From: Liopterus haemorrhoidalis
Taxonomy: Eukaryota; Arthropoda; Insecta; Coleoptera; Dytiscidae
DNA: 64,000 bases
Direction of reading: 5' to 3'
Assembly (NCBI GenBank): GCA_963971575.1
Contig: OZ020611.1
Span: forward strand, 204,214,419-204,278,418
The stretch's first letter is position 1; every line of letters begins with the position of its first letter. The notes under the pieces are model-generated. The model was given only the letters and a program-made list of their open reading frames with translations, ran no database searches and was not told the DNA's origin. Both the position numbers and the translations under genes were made by a program. This document shows, piece after piece, positions 1 to 11,658 of the stretch.

Positions 1-1512
1 TAATGTTTTTATAAACATATAAATAAGGATTCGAAGATATCTTTAGTATTTATTTAATTAAAACTAAGTAAACATTAATATTTTGTTTCAGAATGCATAA
101 TGGTTTTCTTAATTTTTAAATTCTTAATTTTTTCATTTTTCGACAAGTGAAAATGAAAATCAATAATAGTTAAAATAAGAACAATATGTTGTTCTGCAAA
201 AATAATGACGTATTAAATTATCCGTGTTTAATTTCTTATTTTCAAATTTATTATAACTTATTTTGTATTTACAACAATCATAATAAAATTAAAAAATTAA
301 ATAAACGTAGAACAATTATTATTAATATCTACTATCTATTTTTCATTCCCCCAATTTTATTACATGCTTACGACATTAATAATTGCTAAAATCTTGTATA
401 ACGCATACATAAATTTAATTTTGTTAATGACAATAACCAAAAAAACAGCTCGACAGCTGTCAGTTTACCATTTTATTTATTTATTTCCAAAGAGAAACAA
501 AAAAAAAATCTTTCTTAACGCCTATTTCAGTTACACATTCAGTGTTACCAATCTGAGGATTCAATATGTCAGTCTCATTATTCGTCAGATAGTTATCTGA
601 TTGAATTTGAATTGAAAGACGGGATGACATTTTTCCAACAGATAAAGTATCAGATAACTTTATCTATCAGATAGTTACCCAGAAGTTTATCAGAAGGTGG
701 AAAGACCGGCCATTAATGTTTTTATGAAACGCAGTTTTTATGTAGTGCCATTATAAAATATAGATATACATTCAAAGTACGGTGTATAGTTATTTACATA
801 ACCCACGTTCTGCTACAATAAATAGCAACAAAACTTCGAAATGTGTGAAAATTATCTCTTCACATAAATTTTTTAAATGATGGTCAGAGAATACTTGTGT
901 TCCGCGTATATTGAGAGTTTGAGAAACACTGTTCTAGAACACGTCGTTACTTCTAGAAATTTAATTTGGATTCGAAAAACTATTATCATAAAAATGATTA
1001 TCTTAATAAGCGCTAGTTTCAGATAAAATTATTTATAGTATTTTACAATATTATGTCAACAATATTTCGTTCGAGTAACGTATACGTTAAGTTTTATGTT
1101 GATAATTAAATCTTTGTAGTTTCAAATTTGGTATTATTTTTTAATTTCTTGAATCATTTATCATTGCCAAATTTCACAATTCATTTTAAGCACAGTGCTA
1201 TTTCAATTACTCAAGATTTAATTTGATTTTCCAACGAGTTTCTAGATAAGATGCAAGATAGGAAAACAGAAAAAAATTAGTTAAAAGTTGTAGAATGTGA
1301 ATAAACTCTTCAGCAAGTTATTTTTTAAGATAATTTACTTTGGAAAAATATTTATACACAGTTAAGACGCCCTTCCAGAGCCAATAATACTGTTAGTATG
1401 TCGCACCTCTGGTGTTCTGGGTTGGTTACTTCAGTTGAGGTAAAACCTAAGATTGAAAAAAAATAAATAAAAAAATAGGAAATACAGTATATTTTATTCA
1501 ATTTTGCTCACA
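1..1512. other. AT-rich intergenic DNA
   Basis: No supportable gene. Short ORFs here are AT-rich and low complexity. Around 585-690 the motif TATCAGATA occurs in both orientations, which resembles the end of a degraded inverted-repeat element, but I cannot define its boundaries. Confidence 0.5.
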
Positions 1513-1583
1513 GTGATGAGTAAAAAAAAAAGATCTTCATCTCCAGAATATAAATGATGAGCAAAAAAGAAGGTCCTCATTTC
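1513..1583. repeat. Two units of the ~36-bp 'GTGATGAGCAAAAAA' minisatellite
   Basis: Two degenerate copies of a unit of the form aagtgatgagc + A-run + ggtcctcact. The same unit recurs at 4196, 22443, 29146, 32818, 44393 (reverse), 61028 and 61850 (reverse), mostly inside different inverted-repeat elements. Confidence 0.65.
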
Positions 1584-1588
1584 CAAAC

Positions 1589-2790
1589 TAGTAATGGGCG
1601 CGTGCCGTGAAATTTGCGTGATTTAAAATTTGCCGTGACAAGTCGTGCTTGCAATCACGGCGTGTCACGACTCACGAATTTTAAATTTTAGTAAATAGAA
1701 GGAATAAGAAGAAATAATTGTCTATTTTGTATCATTATTATCTATAACGGATTTTGTATCTCCTTCTACGACGACAACATGTCTCCATTGTATGCAGGCG
1801 TTGGAATTATTTTTTGTTTAATTTTGAATGAATCTGACCGGATATGAATAACTCAACAATCTCATTCTAACTAGTTTGCGCTTTTTCTCTAACCAGTTGG
1901 ATTTGATGGGATCATACGGAACATTAACCAATATTCTTCATTTAAGTATCCTTTTCTTAAAATAAATTGAGCCCTGCAAATCCGTGGATCTTTCCGCGGT
2001 TGCAGATAAATTATCATTTAAATCGTGCGAATGCGGATAAAATATCATACCCGCTTATCCGAAATATGCGCATGAACATAAAATCTTCGGTTAGACGCCT
2101 CTTCCCACGGAAGACGCGTTTAGAACCCCAAATGTATCGTTGGTATTTGTATTTTGTTAATGGCAAGAGTGAAATAATGATACGTTACGGAAGTTTTTAC
2201 TTTTTACTCTTCCCATAAAGACCTATTTTACGCTTACTTAATTAGTTAAATATAGTAGAGTTTATATAACAATCGTAGATACAACAATTTCTTTGGATTT
2301 ATTGCCAGTTTATTAATTGAAAAATAATTTTGTAACGTGTCGTCTTATTTTGCATTTTTTGAAATATTAGTAAAAATTAACCGTCTTAAATTTCTTGAAA
2401 TCATCATATAACTTTCATCTTTTAATAATAGGATGAATTTAAGAATTTAGTTTTTTTTATTAAGAATTATTTTTTTGTTTAAATTTGCTGAAAAGAATGA
2501 AAGAAATATAATTAATTCTTCTATATACCTACATAACATTCGTTTCTTATCTAACAAAATTTAGAGACGGGCGTGGGTTGGCCATTCTAACGTGAAAAAA
2601 TTCACGCGTGGCACTATTCACGCGAGAGTCACGATTCACGCGTGAGTCACGAATCACGTGTGCCCGTTAAGCACACGTGCGTGACCGTGAAATTTTAAAA
2701 TTATGATTTCGTGTGCGTGCGTGTAATTTTAAATCTGACTTCGTGAGCGTGCGTGATCGTGACAAAATGTTATTCACGCGCCGATCCCTA
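1589..2790. mobile_element. hAT-like non-autonomous element with CACGCG-rich ends
   Basis: The left end (TAGTAATGGGCGCGTG) and the reverse complement of the right end (TAGGGATCGGCGCGTG) match. Both subterminal regions are dense in CACG/CGTG motifs pointing inward. The flanks ttccaaac and cttcaaac resemble an 8-bp duplication with mismatches. No transposase remnant was recognised inside. The interior around 1970-2110 has a GCGGATA-rich palindromic patch that also occurs at about 34880. Confidence 0.5.
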
Positions 2791-2945
2791 CTTCAAACTA
2801 CAAACCGGGAGATTTTATAACAAAACCCAGAGCCCAGAGACTCAGCCTGCTGGTGTTCCATAGGCAGCGCTAGCTCTATTGCCGCCGAACGCAAAGCCAG
2901 CCAAAATGCTCCCTTTTATTAGAACGTTCAGTGGCGAAAAGTACT

Positions 2946-4090
2946 GACATTTCAGAAAAACACATCCCGAGATAAATATAAACATATTTGTATTTAATAA
3001 AAAAATAAATATTTTTTTAAAATTTTGTGTGACCTATCAAATAAAACCACTTAGTAGGGGCATAACGGGCACCTTGAGGATTATATTTAATAAAATCTTA
3101 AGGAATATCGTAAAAAATTTCGAAATACTTTTATTCGTAAGTGCAGTATTCCGGTGCCGGGGCAGAATGAGCACGGGCGGGGTATAATGGGCAATCATCT
3201 AAAATCTGGCGCAGAATGAACACACGTGAGTGCATTCCTCATTGTTATCATCTTCTCTAGTGCAAGAAAAATGTGCCCACTTGCCACATGCTCTGCACTG
3301 GAGCAATCAACGTCTGGATATGTGTGAAAAATATATCAACACAGCAAAAAACACGTTTCACCAATTCACAAAATGTAAACGACATCTCTCAGTCATACAA
3401 CCACTCTCGGAAGACACTAGCGAAGTACTGACCGTGATTGTAATGCACCCAAATATCGCCATATGGCGGCATGCTGTAACAGTCAAAAAGAGGGGAGCCA
3501 GTTATACCCCGGGAGCCCGTTATGCCCGGGCTTTCCCTACATAGATCAACAAGCAAATTTATATATATATTGTGGGATTATAGGCAAAACTACCACCCTA
3601 TCTCCCAGAGGGGTTGATATAAAAATCTGAAATAAAATTCCATAATGAACATTGATAGGAACCGGAATAGTTCAACAGGAATTTTTGATCAGATTAGTTT
3701 TTCGAAAAATTTCGATTTTTTTATGGCGTCGATAAAAAAAATATATTTTTTTAAACTTTATTGTGTGGTATCAAAAGAAAGCTCTTAGGACGTAGATTAA
3801 GGAACGAAAAGGAGTTTTTTAAATTCGTTTTTTTAAATACGATTTTAACCAAAAATGTGCTAAAGAATTTCTTTTTAATGTACATTGATATGAGCCGGAA
3901 ACGTACGAAAGGAATTTTTGATCAGATTGCGTTCTTGAAAAATATTGCAGTTTTTGTGTTTTTGACAAAATTAATTATTTTTTTTAATTCATGGCTAAAT
4001 TATGGCTAATAATGTAATGGATTTTTTGTATTTACAGCTAAGATAGTGTGTTTTTTTTTAACTAAAAATACAATAATTTTTTTTAACAGC
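2946..4090 (+). mobile_element. Family C (HINE-like) copy, interrupted
   Basis: The sequence matches copies at 52149-52920 and 52921-53640. Shared blocks include cccgagataaatataaac, ctatctcccagaggggttga and ggaatttttgatcagatt. The copy is split by an inverted-repeat element at 3053-3541. It lacks the (GTCT)n end seen in the other two copies, so it is 5'-truncated. It is non-coding; the short ORF at 3761-4009 is an AT-rich chance reading. Confidence 0.6.
3053..3541. mobile_element. Inverted-repeat element nested in a family C copy
   Basis: The ends GTAGGGGCATAACGGGC and, reversed, GTAGGGAAAGCCCGGGC form imperfect terminal inverted repeats. Comparison with the uninterrupted family C copy near 52430 shows the host sequence continuing on either side. 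An ORF of 104 codons (3230-3544) runs through the right half and contains CAHLPHALHW, but I recognise no family. Confidence 0.55.
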
Positions 4091-4195
4091 TGAGCAGCTG
4101 AGAACCAGGTCCCATTGGCGCACCCAAGAATATAGGGGGGGGCGGGGGCGGAATGCAAAATTATTTAAATTATTCTCATTTCTAAAAAAGTGATC

Positions 4196-4256
4196 TACAA
4201 AAAAAGCTCCTCGCTTCTAAAATACAAGTGATGACCTAAAAAAAAGGTCCTCATCC
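4196..4256. repeat. ~36-bp minisatellite unit
   Basis: About 1.5 copies of the aagtgatgacc + A-run + ggtcctca unit described at 1513. It follows a G-rich patch at 4135-4155 that looks like the end of a CAG...GCGCACC-type MITE. Confidence 0.55.
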
Positions 4257-4263
4257 AAAAAAA

Positions 4264-4793
4264 GTGCCGTCCGTATGTGTGTGGCTTTGTGACTGTGTGT
4301 GTGTCTGTGTGTCTGTGTGTGTGTCTGTATGTATACACGGTAACTCAAGAACGGTTCAACTTAGAGAATTCGTTTTGGTACTAAAAAATTTTCCTATTAA
4401 ATGGGAAGAACCCTATTGTTTTTTATAAAGATCGTTTGAATAGAAATGGGAGTTTACTCGTGTCGATTTTAAGATTTTTGCGAACATTTAGCAACAGAAA
4501 AATATTTCGAAAAAATTTATTGAACAAAAGTTACTATAAATGCAATAACTAATAACTTTTATTTGAGACGTTTTTTGATAAAACGAAAAATTTTGAAAAT
4601 TTGTTGTAAAATTTTGTAGAATAGAAATGGGCTATTCAAACGATCTTTATAAAAAACAATAGGGTTCTTCCCATTTAATAGGAGAATTTTTTAGTACCAA
4701 AACGAATTCTTTAAGTTGAACCGTTCTTGAGTTATCGTGTGTACATACAGACACACACACAGAAACACAGACACACACACATACGGACGGCAC
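4264..4793. repeat. Large inverted repeat with TG/CA microsatellites at the outer ends
   Basis: The left arm (4264-4443) is repeated in reverse complement as the right arm (4632-4793). The arms include GTGCCGTCCGTATGTGTGTG at the outside and CGATCTTTATAAAAAACAAT at the inside. The loop of about 190 bp (4444-4631) is a family B fragment. Similarity is high over about 160 bp per arm, so the region can fold into a long hairpin. Confidence 0.75.
4446..4625 (+). mobile_element. Family B (HINE-like) internal fragment
   Basis: The stretch carrying actcgtgtcgattttaagat and the following AT-rich sequence is the reverse complement of 56625-56775 in the complete family B copy at 56450-57098. It has neither terminus and forms the loop of the surrounding inverted repeat. 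Confidence 0.6.
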
Positions 4794-5035
4794 TTCGAAA
4801 ATAGGTTTTTTGGATTCCCTGGACCAAGAAACGTGGTCATCAGTCAAAATCTTGACATCGAAAATTTTCGCGATTACAATACTTGCCCCTTATATATTAA
4901 GGTCGGGCAAGTAAAAATACATATATTTACCTAAGACCATGGTGTTAGTTAAAAAATTTGGTATTTCCCTCTTACTTGGGGGAGGGGGCATTTCTTAAAA
5001 TAAAAAAAGTGCTGACTGTTTGCAAACCTAGCTTG

Positions 5036-5315
5036 TATAAATATTTCAATTTGAATATAATAAACTTGTGTAATTAACAATAATATGAATTTTGTATTTT
5101 TATACATCCAAAAATATTCATAGACAATTAATGCCCTATTTACAAGTAAAACTTAAATAATATTTATAAATAAGCAAATTTTAATTTGAGAGTATATTTG
5201 ACTTCAAACAAAATTTATTGAAATTAAAATAATATCATAAAAAACACTCACTATAATCTCACTGTAAACATAAATAACTACACAAGTTTATTATATTCAA
5301 ATTGAAATATTTATA
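5036..5315. mobile_element. Short MITE with ~40-bp near-perfect terminal inverted repeats
   Basis: The left end TATAAATATTTCAATTTGAA (continuing to 5077) is matched by its reverse complement at about 5275-5315 with at most one or two changes over 40 bp. The interior is AT-rich and non-coding. The high arm identity suggests a recent insertion. Confidence 0.7.
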
Positions 5316-5345
5316 TATTTTAGTAGACGAATTAACTTAGTAGAC

Positions 5346-6000
5346 TAAGGTTGCCAACATAGTCATTTTGACCCAGAGACTCCGGGTTTGAAGACCAATC
5401 TTCGGGCTTCGGGTTTTCAATAAAATTCTTCGGGTTAACTCATGTACAGTACAAAGTCTACACCTGAACCTACATACAAAAATATTATGGTTTTGAAAAC
5501 AGTTGTGTCAAACATTTAGCTGCATTGAACATAAGAAAAAGTTATCCAAGTTACGAAGGAATATTGAAAATTGCATCTTAATGAAGATCAACTTTATGAC
5601 GAAATAAATCTAATTAGACAATATGTTGCCGAATTAATTGTTGTATTGAATTAAGGGTTACAATTTTAAAACGGTCGATAATGTGTACCAAATAAAAAAA
5701 AATGTTTCTAAAGCTATGTCTATTCCAGGAATTTTCTATTATGGAATCTGTTTGGAGTGATAGAAACAGAATGCGTTTGAATCTAGTAAAAAGTCGCCAT
5801 TAGAGTTATTTTGGACATGGATTATGAAAAATGTTCTTCTTATTTAAAAGCTCCAGAGCAGAAGTCATTGGTATTAACTGCACAAAGTGACAAGAAATAT
5901 AATTTATATTAAATATAATAATACTTAGTTTAAAACCTCCCCCCACCCTAACCATAATTATTTTTCTTCGGGTCAGCAACGGCGCATGTTGGCAACCCTA
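5346..6000. mobile_element. hAT-like element carrying a transposase remnant
   Basis: Terminal inverted repeats are TAAGGTTGCCAACAT on the left and TAGGGTTGCCAACAT reversed on the right. Inside lies a degraded hAT transposase C-terminus (5550-5912). No convincing 8-bp duplication is visible. The flanks are GTAGACG-type tandem repeats, which may have blurred it. Confidence 0.6.
5550..5912 (+). pseudogene. hAT transposase C-terminal remnant
   Basis: Read across three frames, the stretch shows pieces typical of the C-terminal (hATC dimerisation) part of hAT transposases. EDQLYDEINLIRQYV lies near 5590, a WSDRNRMRLNLVKSR segment near 5755, and SSYLKAPEQKSLVLTAQSD runs to a TAA at 5910-5912. Frameshifts and stops separate them, so it is dead. 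Only about 100 residues of a family usually 600-800 long remain. It lies between the inverted repeats of its element, so it is probably the source transposase of that copy. The assignment rests on motif order read by eye. Confidence 0.6.
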
Positions 6001-6014
6001 TAATAATGTTGGTA

Positions 6015-6116
6015 ATGTTAGTAGACGTAAAGTCGGTATACTAAATGTCGTGGTAGACGAAAAGTCTGTATACGAAATGTCGTAGACGTAAAGTCTGTAG
6101 ACGAATTGTCGTGGAA
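6015..6116. repeat. ~32-bp tandem repeat (GTAGACG...AAATGTCGTG), ~3 units
   Basis: Three degenerate copies of a unit of the form gtagacgtaaagtctgta + tacgaaatgtcgtg follow one another. Related TAGTAGACGAATTAAC sequence also precedes the hAT-like element at 5325-5345, so the hAT-like element probably inserted in this array. The style resembles the foldback arms at 23975-25330. Confidence 0.55.
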
Positions 6117-8367
6117 TCATATAAAATGGCGAATTTCGTGGCGAAAAGTAGTAAACATCCATAAACCTCTACAATGGCAAAATCGGGGCATATTATTATA
6201 TTTCGTAACTTAAAATACATCACTTTCCAAATATGCTCCAACGAATTATTTGAAGGGGAGCGTTGATCCTTTTTCCCCCTGACACATCGACTAAAACATT
6301 CGCCCAGTCAAATGATAACTGTTTTAAAGAACTAATTACTCGATTCAGATAAGATAAAGTGTAAATCTGACTTCGGTATAACCTTCACACGAGTCTGTTC
6401 GTTCGGTACAAATTGTGGCCAAGCGGTTGATTTAGAGAACTGAACATAAGTAGGAAAAATAATGAGATTTCAAAAATATATCCCGCGAAATAATAAATAA
6501 ATATGTATTTATCGAAGAAAAAAAAAGTGAAAGTTTTTGATACATGGATTAACAATTACTTTTTTTTATCAACAAATAATGGAATTATTATTTGATATAA
6601 ACATCAATATCCAACAGCGGGGGTGTCGAACTGATTTTGGGTCGCAGTCTATTTTACATACAAAATGATAAGCAGTGACGGAACTTTAAATATCCCGAAG
6701 GGTTTCTTGACATTTTTTTATAAACAGAAAAGGGAAAGAGAGTATATTTTACATTTTTAAATATATTTTCCCTCTAAATAAGCTCAAGTGATTTTGATTA
6801 CCGCTTCAGGGCCCACAAAAAATAAGGTTGAATGCGGCCCGCGTACCCTGATATTTGATTCGGCCCTCCCCAAGACAAAATCCTGGCTGCGCCACTGCTT
6901 GTAATAGATTTTCCAATGTATTGATTGGTAAATCTTCAAACCATCTGAAAACTAAATAAGGAAAATCTATGCTTTAATTCTAATCTATAAAAGCTTATTA
7001 CATTAATTTATTTAACAATTTTGTTATGAATTACTTTTGCTTATCGATTATTAAAATTTATATTCAGTAAATTTACAATAAACTGTGAAATAATAATTAG
7101 TTCGGAAAGTAAAACCAAAACATAAGCCGTCGCTGATGCGAAGCTAAGTTCCGACGGCAAAATATTCTGGCAACCATTATTTCTCATGTAATCATTTTAT
7201 TCTACAAATCAGCACAAATAACCATTTAAAAATATATTTAAATTGATTTTTATCATTCTGTGAAAATTAACACATTTCAGAATTTATCTATATAGGTATC
7301 TTATAAGTGGAAAAGGTCAATAGAAGGTCAGAATGCTGAATGTCTGAGACAAATTTTTGTTGCTGTAGCCATGTCAAAATGAAAATTATTTTGAAAATCA
7401 TTTGTCGTAACCAGTGTTGTAATATATCTAGTTACAAGTATCTAGATACTTTTTCAAGTATCGATATACAAATTAGATACTTTTTGAAATATGTACATAT
7501 CTGTATCTGTATCTAGATATTTAAATTTAAGTATCTTGTATCTGTATTTCAGATACTTTGATCGTTACTTTATTTTTATACCATGATACCGAGCTGATAT
7601 ACCTAATAGTTTAATTATAAATTGTCATTATAAATATTTTATTTTTATTGTAAAAAAAATGCAGAAAATAATTGAAATTCTGACGTTCATAAATTAAATT
7701 TATATGGAATGTCAAAAAAAAAAAAAATCTCACTAGTTTTTCGTAGCTTTTGAACGATCATAAAAATAGTAGGTATTTAGGTACCTACCTCAATAGTAGG
7801 TACAACACTTAAGGAAAATGGGTCATTATTAATGAAAACTAAGTTTTTGAATAACTATTGTTGCTATTTTGATGGGCAATTTATTAAAAACATATGAAAA
7901 ATTATATCCACACAAGTGGTTTGGGAGTGGACCGTGGTTTTGTGAAGCGTTGGGTAAGACAAATTAAGGCTCTTCAAAAGTATCCAGTGATTGAAAATAC
8001 ATTTTGATATTTTTTTTGAGGCATTTCTTCACTTGAGGCCTGGCTCTAGTCCGCCTCACCCAAGGGTCCACCATGGTAGTGTGCATATTAAGTTCATTTC
8101 CAAATTGAAATCAGTAAGATAAATAGGTACCTATGTTCCTAAAGGACGTAAAACTGAATAAATTATTAAACGTTCATATAAATTTAATTTGTAAGCGTGA
8201 GAATGTCAACTGAAAGTTTATTTATAAATTAAATTTGTATGGAATGAGAAACAAAATAATCAGTAATTTTTTATTAGTGATCAATAATGATCGTGACATT
8301 ACACGAATTCCACTTCAATTAGGGCTAAAATATGACTGAAATGTACATCCTCTTAACAAGAACATAG
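6117..8367. other. AT-rich DNA with degraded element ends
   Basis: No gene was supported. Short palindromic patches include gcggcccgcg near 6835, which looks like a hAT-type end; a GCCGTCG/CGACGGC hairpin at 7126-7160; and clusters of tatctagatac at 7425-7560, which look like one end of an inverted-repeat element whose other end I did not find. A reading with VKRWVRQIK near 7950 is faintly mariner-like but too short to call. Confidence 0.35.
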
Positions 8368-9769
8368 CTGCGTATCTATAAGACTAGGGGCCTCAGTCCG
8401 GCTACGCCGGTCTTCTCCCCTACGTTGTTAAAACTCGTCGCTTCGCGACTCGTTTTAATATAATTTTGTCGCACTTGTCGATTATAAAACTCGTCGCTCA
8501 TCTTTTTTTAACACTATTTTATGGAAATTCCCCCTGTCTTAAGTTTTATCGTTAATTCACCTTAAATACTTAATTAGTTTTCTTCTATCAAGAAATACGT
8601 TCAAAATGTGAAATATCGTCCCATTTTAAAATGCAAAAAATTTGACAGCTGTCACCTTCTGAAATCTTGTAAGCATATTTCCAATAATGGCCCTGATTCT
8701 TTGAAAAATGTTTTCTGATGCCTCAAAATATTATCTCGCACGTCAAATAAGCTATCTTGAACCATTATCACCACTTAACACTTTGATTAACCCTGAAATT
8801 TTTAATATCTATAAATCTTTTTTTAACACTATTTTATGGAAATTCGCCCTGCAAATGTCTTAAACTTTATCGTTAATTCACCTTAAATCCATAATTAGTA
8901 TTCTTCTGTCAAGAAACACGTTCAAAATGTGAAATCTCCTCCCATTTTAAAATGCAAAAAATTTGACAGCTGTCACCTTCTGAAATATTGTAAGCATATT
9001 TCCAATAATGGACCAGATTCTTTGAAAAATGTTTTCTGATGTCTCAAAATATTATCTCGCACGTCAAATAAGCTATCTTGAACCATTATCACCACTTAAC
9101 ACTTTGATTAACCCTGAAATTTTTAATATCTATAAATCTTTTTTTAACACTATTTTATGGAAATTCGCCCTGCAAATGTCTTAAACTTTATCGTTAATTC
9201 ACCTTAAATCCTTAATTAGTATTCTTCTGTCAAGAAACACGTTCAAAATGTGAAATCTCGTCCAATTTTAAAATGCAAAAAAATTGACAGCTGTCTCCTT
9301 TTGAGCATATTTTTACCTCAAATTGCTCAAATAATAGCCCAGATTCTTTGAAAAATGTTTTCTGATACCTCAAAATATTATCTCGCACGTCCAAAAAGCT
9401 ATCCTGAACCATTATTACCATTTAACACTTTGATTCTCGCCGTAGATATCCTGGACCGGCCGTCTTGTGTTAAGAATATTTTTGAATTATCGTCTGATAA
9501 AACCTGTCCGTGCCGACCAATGGTGACTTTGATTCGACACGGATTCGAGGAAAAAATGCATGATTTTTATCAATAAAAATTAGTCAGTACCCCCTGTCTA
9601 AATAAAATTAAGCGTAAGCACTAAAAAAATATCATCCGGATAAGACGGCGGTTCATTTTCCTCTCTCCGCGTTACCGGAAAAATGAAGATACACCAGAAG
9701 TTGAATAGAACATACATACCACTTTGTACAATATAATAGTAGACTAACATTACTCTTATAGATACGCAG
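8368..9769. mobile_element. Inverted-repeat element filled with 319-bp tandem repeats
   Basis: CTGCGTATCTATAAGA at the left end is repeated in reverse complement at 9754-9769. The interior is a triplicated, about 319-bp unit (8498-9440) preceded by a GC-rich palindromic stretch (8395-8470). The right flank reads directly into a mariner transposase fragment, so the element may have inserted into an older mariner. Confidence 0.5.
8498..9440. repeat. Three tandem units of ~319 bp
   Basis: Units start near 8498, 8816 and 9136, each at ctttttttaacactatttta. Each contains the palindrome TTGACAGCTGTC and the phrase tgaaaaatgttttctgat. Identity between units 1 and 2 is high, and unit 3 diverges at its end. 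The short ORFs here are not conserved between units, so the repeat appears non-coding. Confidence 0.85.
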
Positions 9770-9842
9770 AAACCACCCTATTCACCAGATATGGCCCCAT
9801 GTGACTTTTTCTCTTTCCAAAGATAAAAAAAACAGGTGCTCA
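9770..9842 (+). pseudogene. mariner transposase C-terminal fragment
   Basis: The reading PPYSPDMAPCDFFSFPKIKK matches the very conserved segment around the third catalytic aspartate of mariner transposases (HPPYSPDLAPCDFFLFPKLK type). Only about 25 residues remain. The sequence before it is the inverted-repeat element ending at 9769. Confidence 0.75.
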
Positions 9843-10571
9843 CATTAGCAAGTTTTACAGTATTTTTTACATTTGACGTAGAAATAAACAATTAGCGTTG
9901 AATGTTAATTTTGTGTTTTCAATCAACGTTAGTTTTATCAGCTTCAGTTAATATGAAGTGAATTATTTCTTATTTCTTTTTGCGATAACTTTATAAATAT
10001 AATGTTGTGTAAATGTAAATAATAACAAGTAAAGGCATGTATGTACATATTTTCACTATATATTATGTGAAATGAAATATTTTATGTCCCACAATAAACT
10101 ATAAAATGTTATTTTGTTTTTGTAAATATTTTCAATAATAATTTATGTTGGTAATAAATACGGATTTCCGGAAAATTAATATTTTAATACGACATAAACT
10201 AATCAAAAATTAATTGCTTTGAAAAATTGTGTTTATTTGTAATATTAGGAACTTCTAATGAAAAATAATTAGGATATTGCGTAAAACTAGAAGTCTACTG
10301 CAATCTATCTATTTATCTGTCATCTGTTTATCTAAGTCTCTGTTTGTCTATACCAGGAATGTGTGGCCTAAGGTCCGCGAGCCGGATTCGGCCCGTTGCC
10401 TCATTTGGCCGGCCCGCGATAACTATCGAAAATCCCATTGAATCTGGCCCGCGAGTATATCTTTGTTTTCAAAGATCAAATGCGGTTAAACGGTTGATGT
10501 TGATCTGGAACAAGCGCCAATTTTTCTGCAAATTGAACTACTTGAGCTACAGGGAACCCAGATTTGAAGTC
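9843..10571. other. AT-rich DNA with one hAT-type end
   Basis: At 10351-10460 is CAGGAATGTGTGGCC followed by GGCCCG/CGGGCC palindromes. This is the usual look of a hAT terminal region, but no partner end was seen. The rest is unremarkable AT-rich sequence. Confidence 0.4.
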
Positions 10572-11513
10572 AAAAATTGATGTGAAGTGTGAATTTTCAC
10601 ACATTTCAGGGTTTCGCAGGTATTTAGTAAGTGAATGATGATTATATGGGATGCGAAAACAAATTTTATATTAAAATATTTTTTTTGTTAATTTTAATTC
10701 GAACGCCTAATACCATTATTTAGGTTTCTAAATATGTGCAGTATTTTTTTTTTTTAATATATAGTAAGGTTCATTAAGAATTTTAAAAATTGCGCCTATG
10801 GCTTCCATTGGTTGTTATAAGTTCAGCCTCTCTGATTTCGTGTACATTGAAACTGAATTAAATTATAATTTAAACAATTTCCACAGGTTATTAAATTTAC
10901 GCTTTTAAAAATTAAATGCAACATTTGCCAAAATATAACTAGAATTTTGAAAAAATAATTTAAACAATATAAAAATGCAAAAAATAATATTGTCTCTTCT
11001 CGCAGGATTCGATCCCTTTCGGATCGAGTTACTTGGGTGAAAAATCAGCGTCAAAAACCACTACACCAGCATACACGTTCCAGTGTAGCGTGTTACAAAG
11101 CTATAACTTGTGTACATTATTAGCAAAAATTCACAAAAAATGCGTTTTTTTCCAAAAACATAATCTGATCAAAAATTCCTGTTGTACTATTCCGGTTCAC
11201 ACCAATGTACATTACATTGATTTTTTTCAGATTTTTAGTTTAAACCATCTGGGTGGGACAAAAAAAAAATTGCACAGTTTTGGCAAAAATCGCTTCAAAA
11301 TAATTTATTTTGCAAAAATAAAAATTTGATACCATACTCAGAATTATAAAAAAATATTTTTTTTTTCGATGAGCACATATTTGTTTATATTTTTAGGGGG
11401 ATATGTTTTTTAGATGTTTTAGTATTTTTCCTATGCGCGGGTCTAAGAGTTGTATAAGCATGCCAAATTTCACCTCTCTAGGTTTAGGCGTTTGGCTACA
11501 ATTTTTACCGAAC

Positions 11514-11545
<32 letters not shown>

Positions 11546-11598
11546 GACAAAATGACGGTATAAGGGTTTTTTGGTCATACCTACAAAACCCTAAAAAT
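10572..11598 (-). mobile_element. Family A (HINE-like), complete copy A1
   Basis: Read on the minus strand, the copy begins TTTTTAGGGTTTTGTAGGT and then has a (GTCT)n run at 11516-11546. It contains a tRNA-like module and ends with ATACCTGCGAAACCCT followed by a GTGTGAAAATTCACAC hairpin and CTTCACATCAATTTTT. The AGGGTTTTGTAGGTAT/ATACCTGCGAAACCCT pair forms inverted subterminal repeats. This arrangement is known from Helentron-associated elements such as Drosophila INE-1. It has no coding capacity, and ORFs within it are chance readings. Confidence 0.7.
11002..11075 (-). other. tRNA-like module type 1 in family A copy A1
   Basis: On the minus strand TGGTGTAGTGG fits a tRNA A box and GGATCGAATCC fits a B box, about 55 bases apart. 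The acceptor stem is not convincing, so this is a tRNA-derived segment rather than a functional tRNA gene. The same module type is in the copy at 34945-35690. Confidence 0.6.
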
Positions 11599-11658
11599 GA
11601 ATTACATTTCACTAATTGAGTTTTATAAAATTAATTTCCTAGTTGACAAATTCACAGC

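Noticed and set aside
3230..3544. 104-codon ORF with CAHLPHALHW as a zinc-binding protein
   Set aside because: It runs to the end of an inverted-repeat element and shows no family pattern. One Cys/His cluster is not enough.
4647..4934. Overlapping ORFs with VCVCVSVC or HTHRNTDTH repeats
   Set aside because: Readings of the TG/CA microsatellite in the inverted repeat.
11002..11075. Functional tRNA gene
   Set aside because: A and B boxes fit, but the acceptor stem does not pair and the segment lies within a repeated mobile element. It is kept only as tRNA-like.
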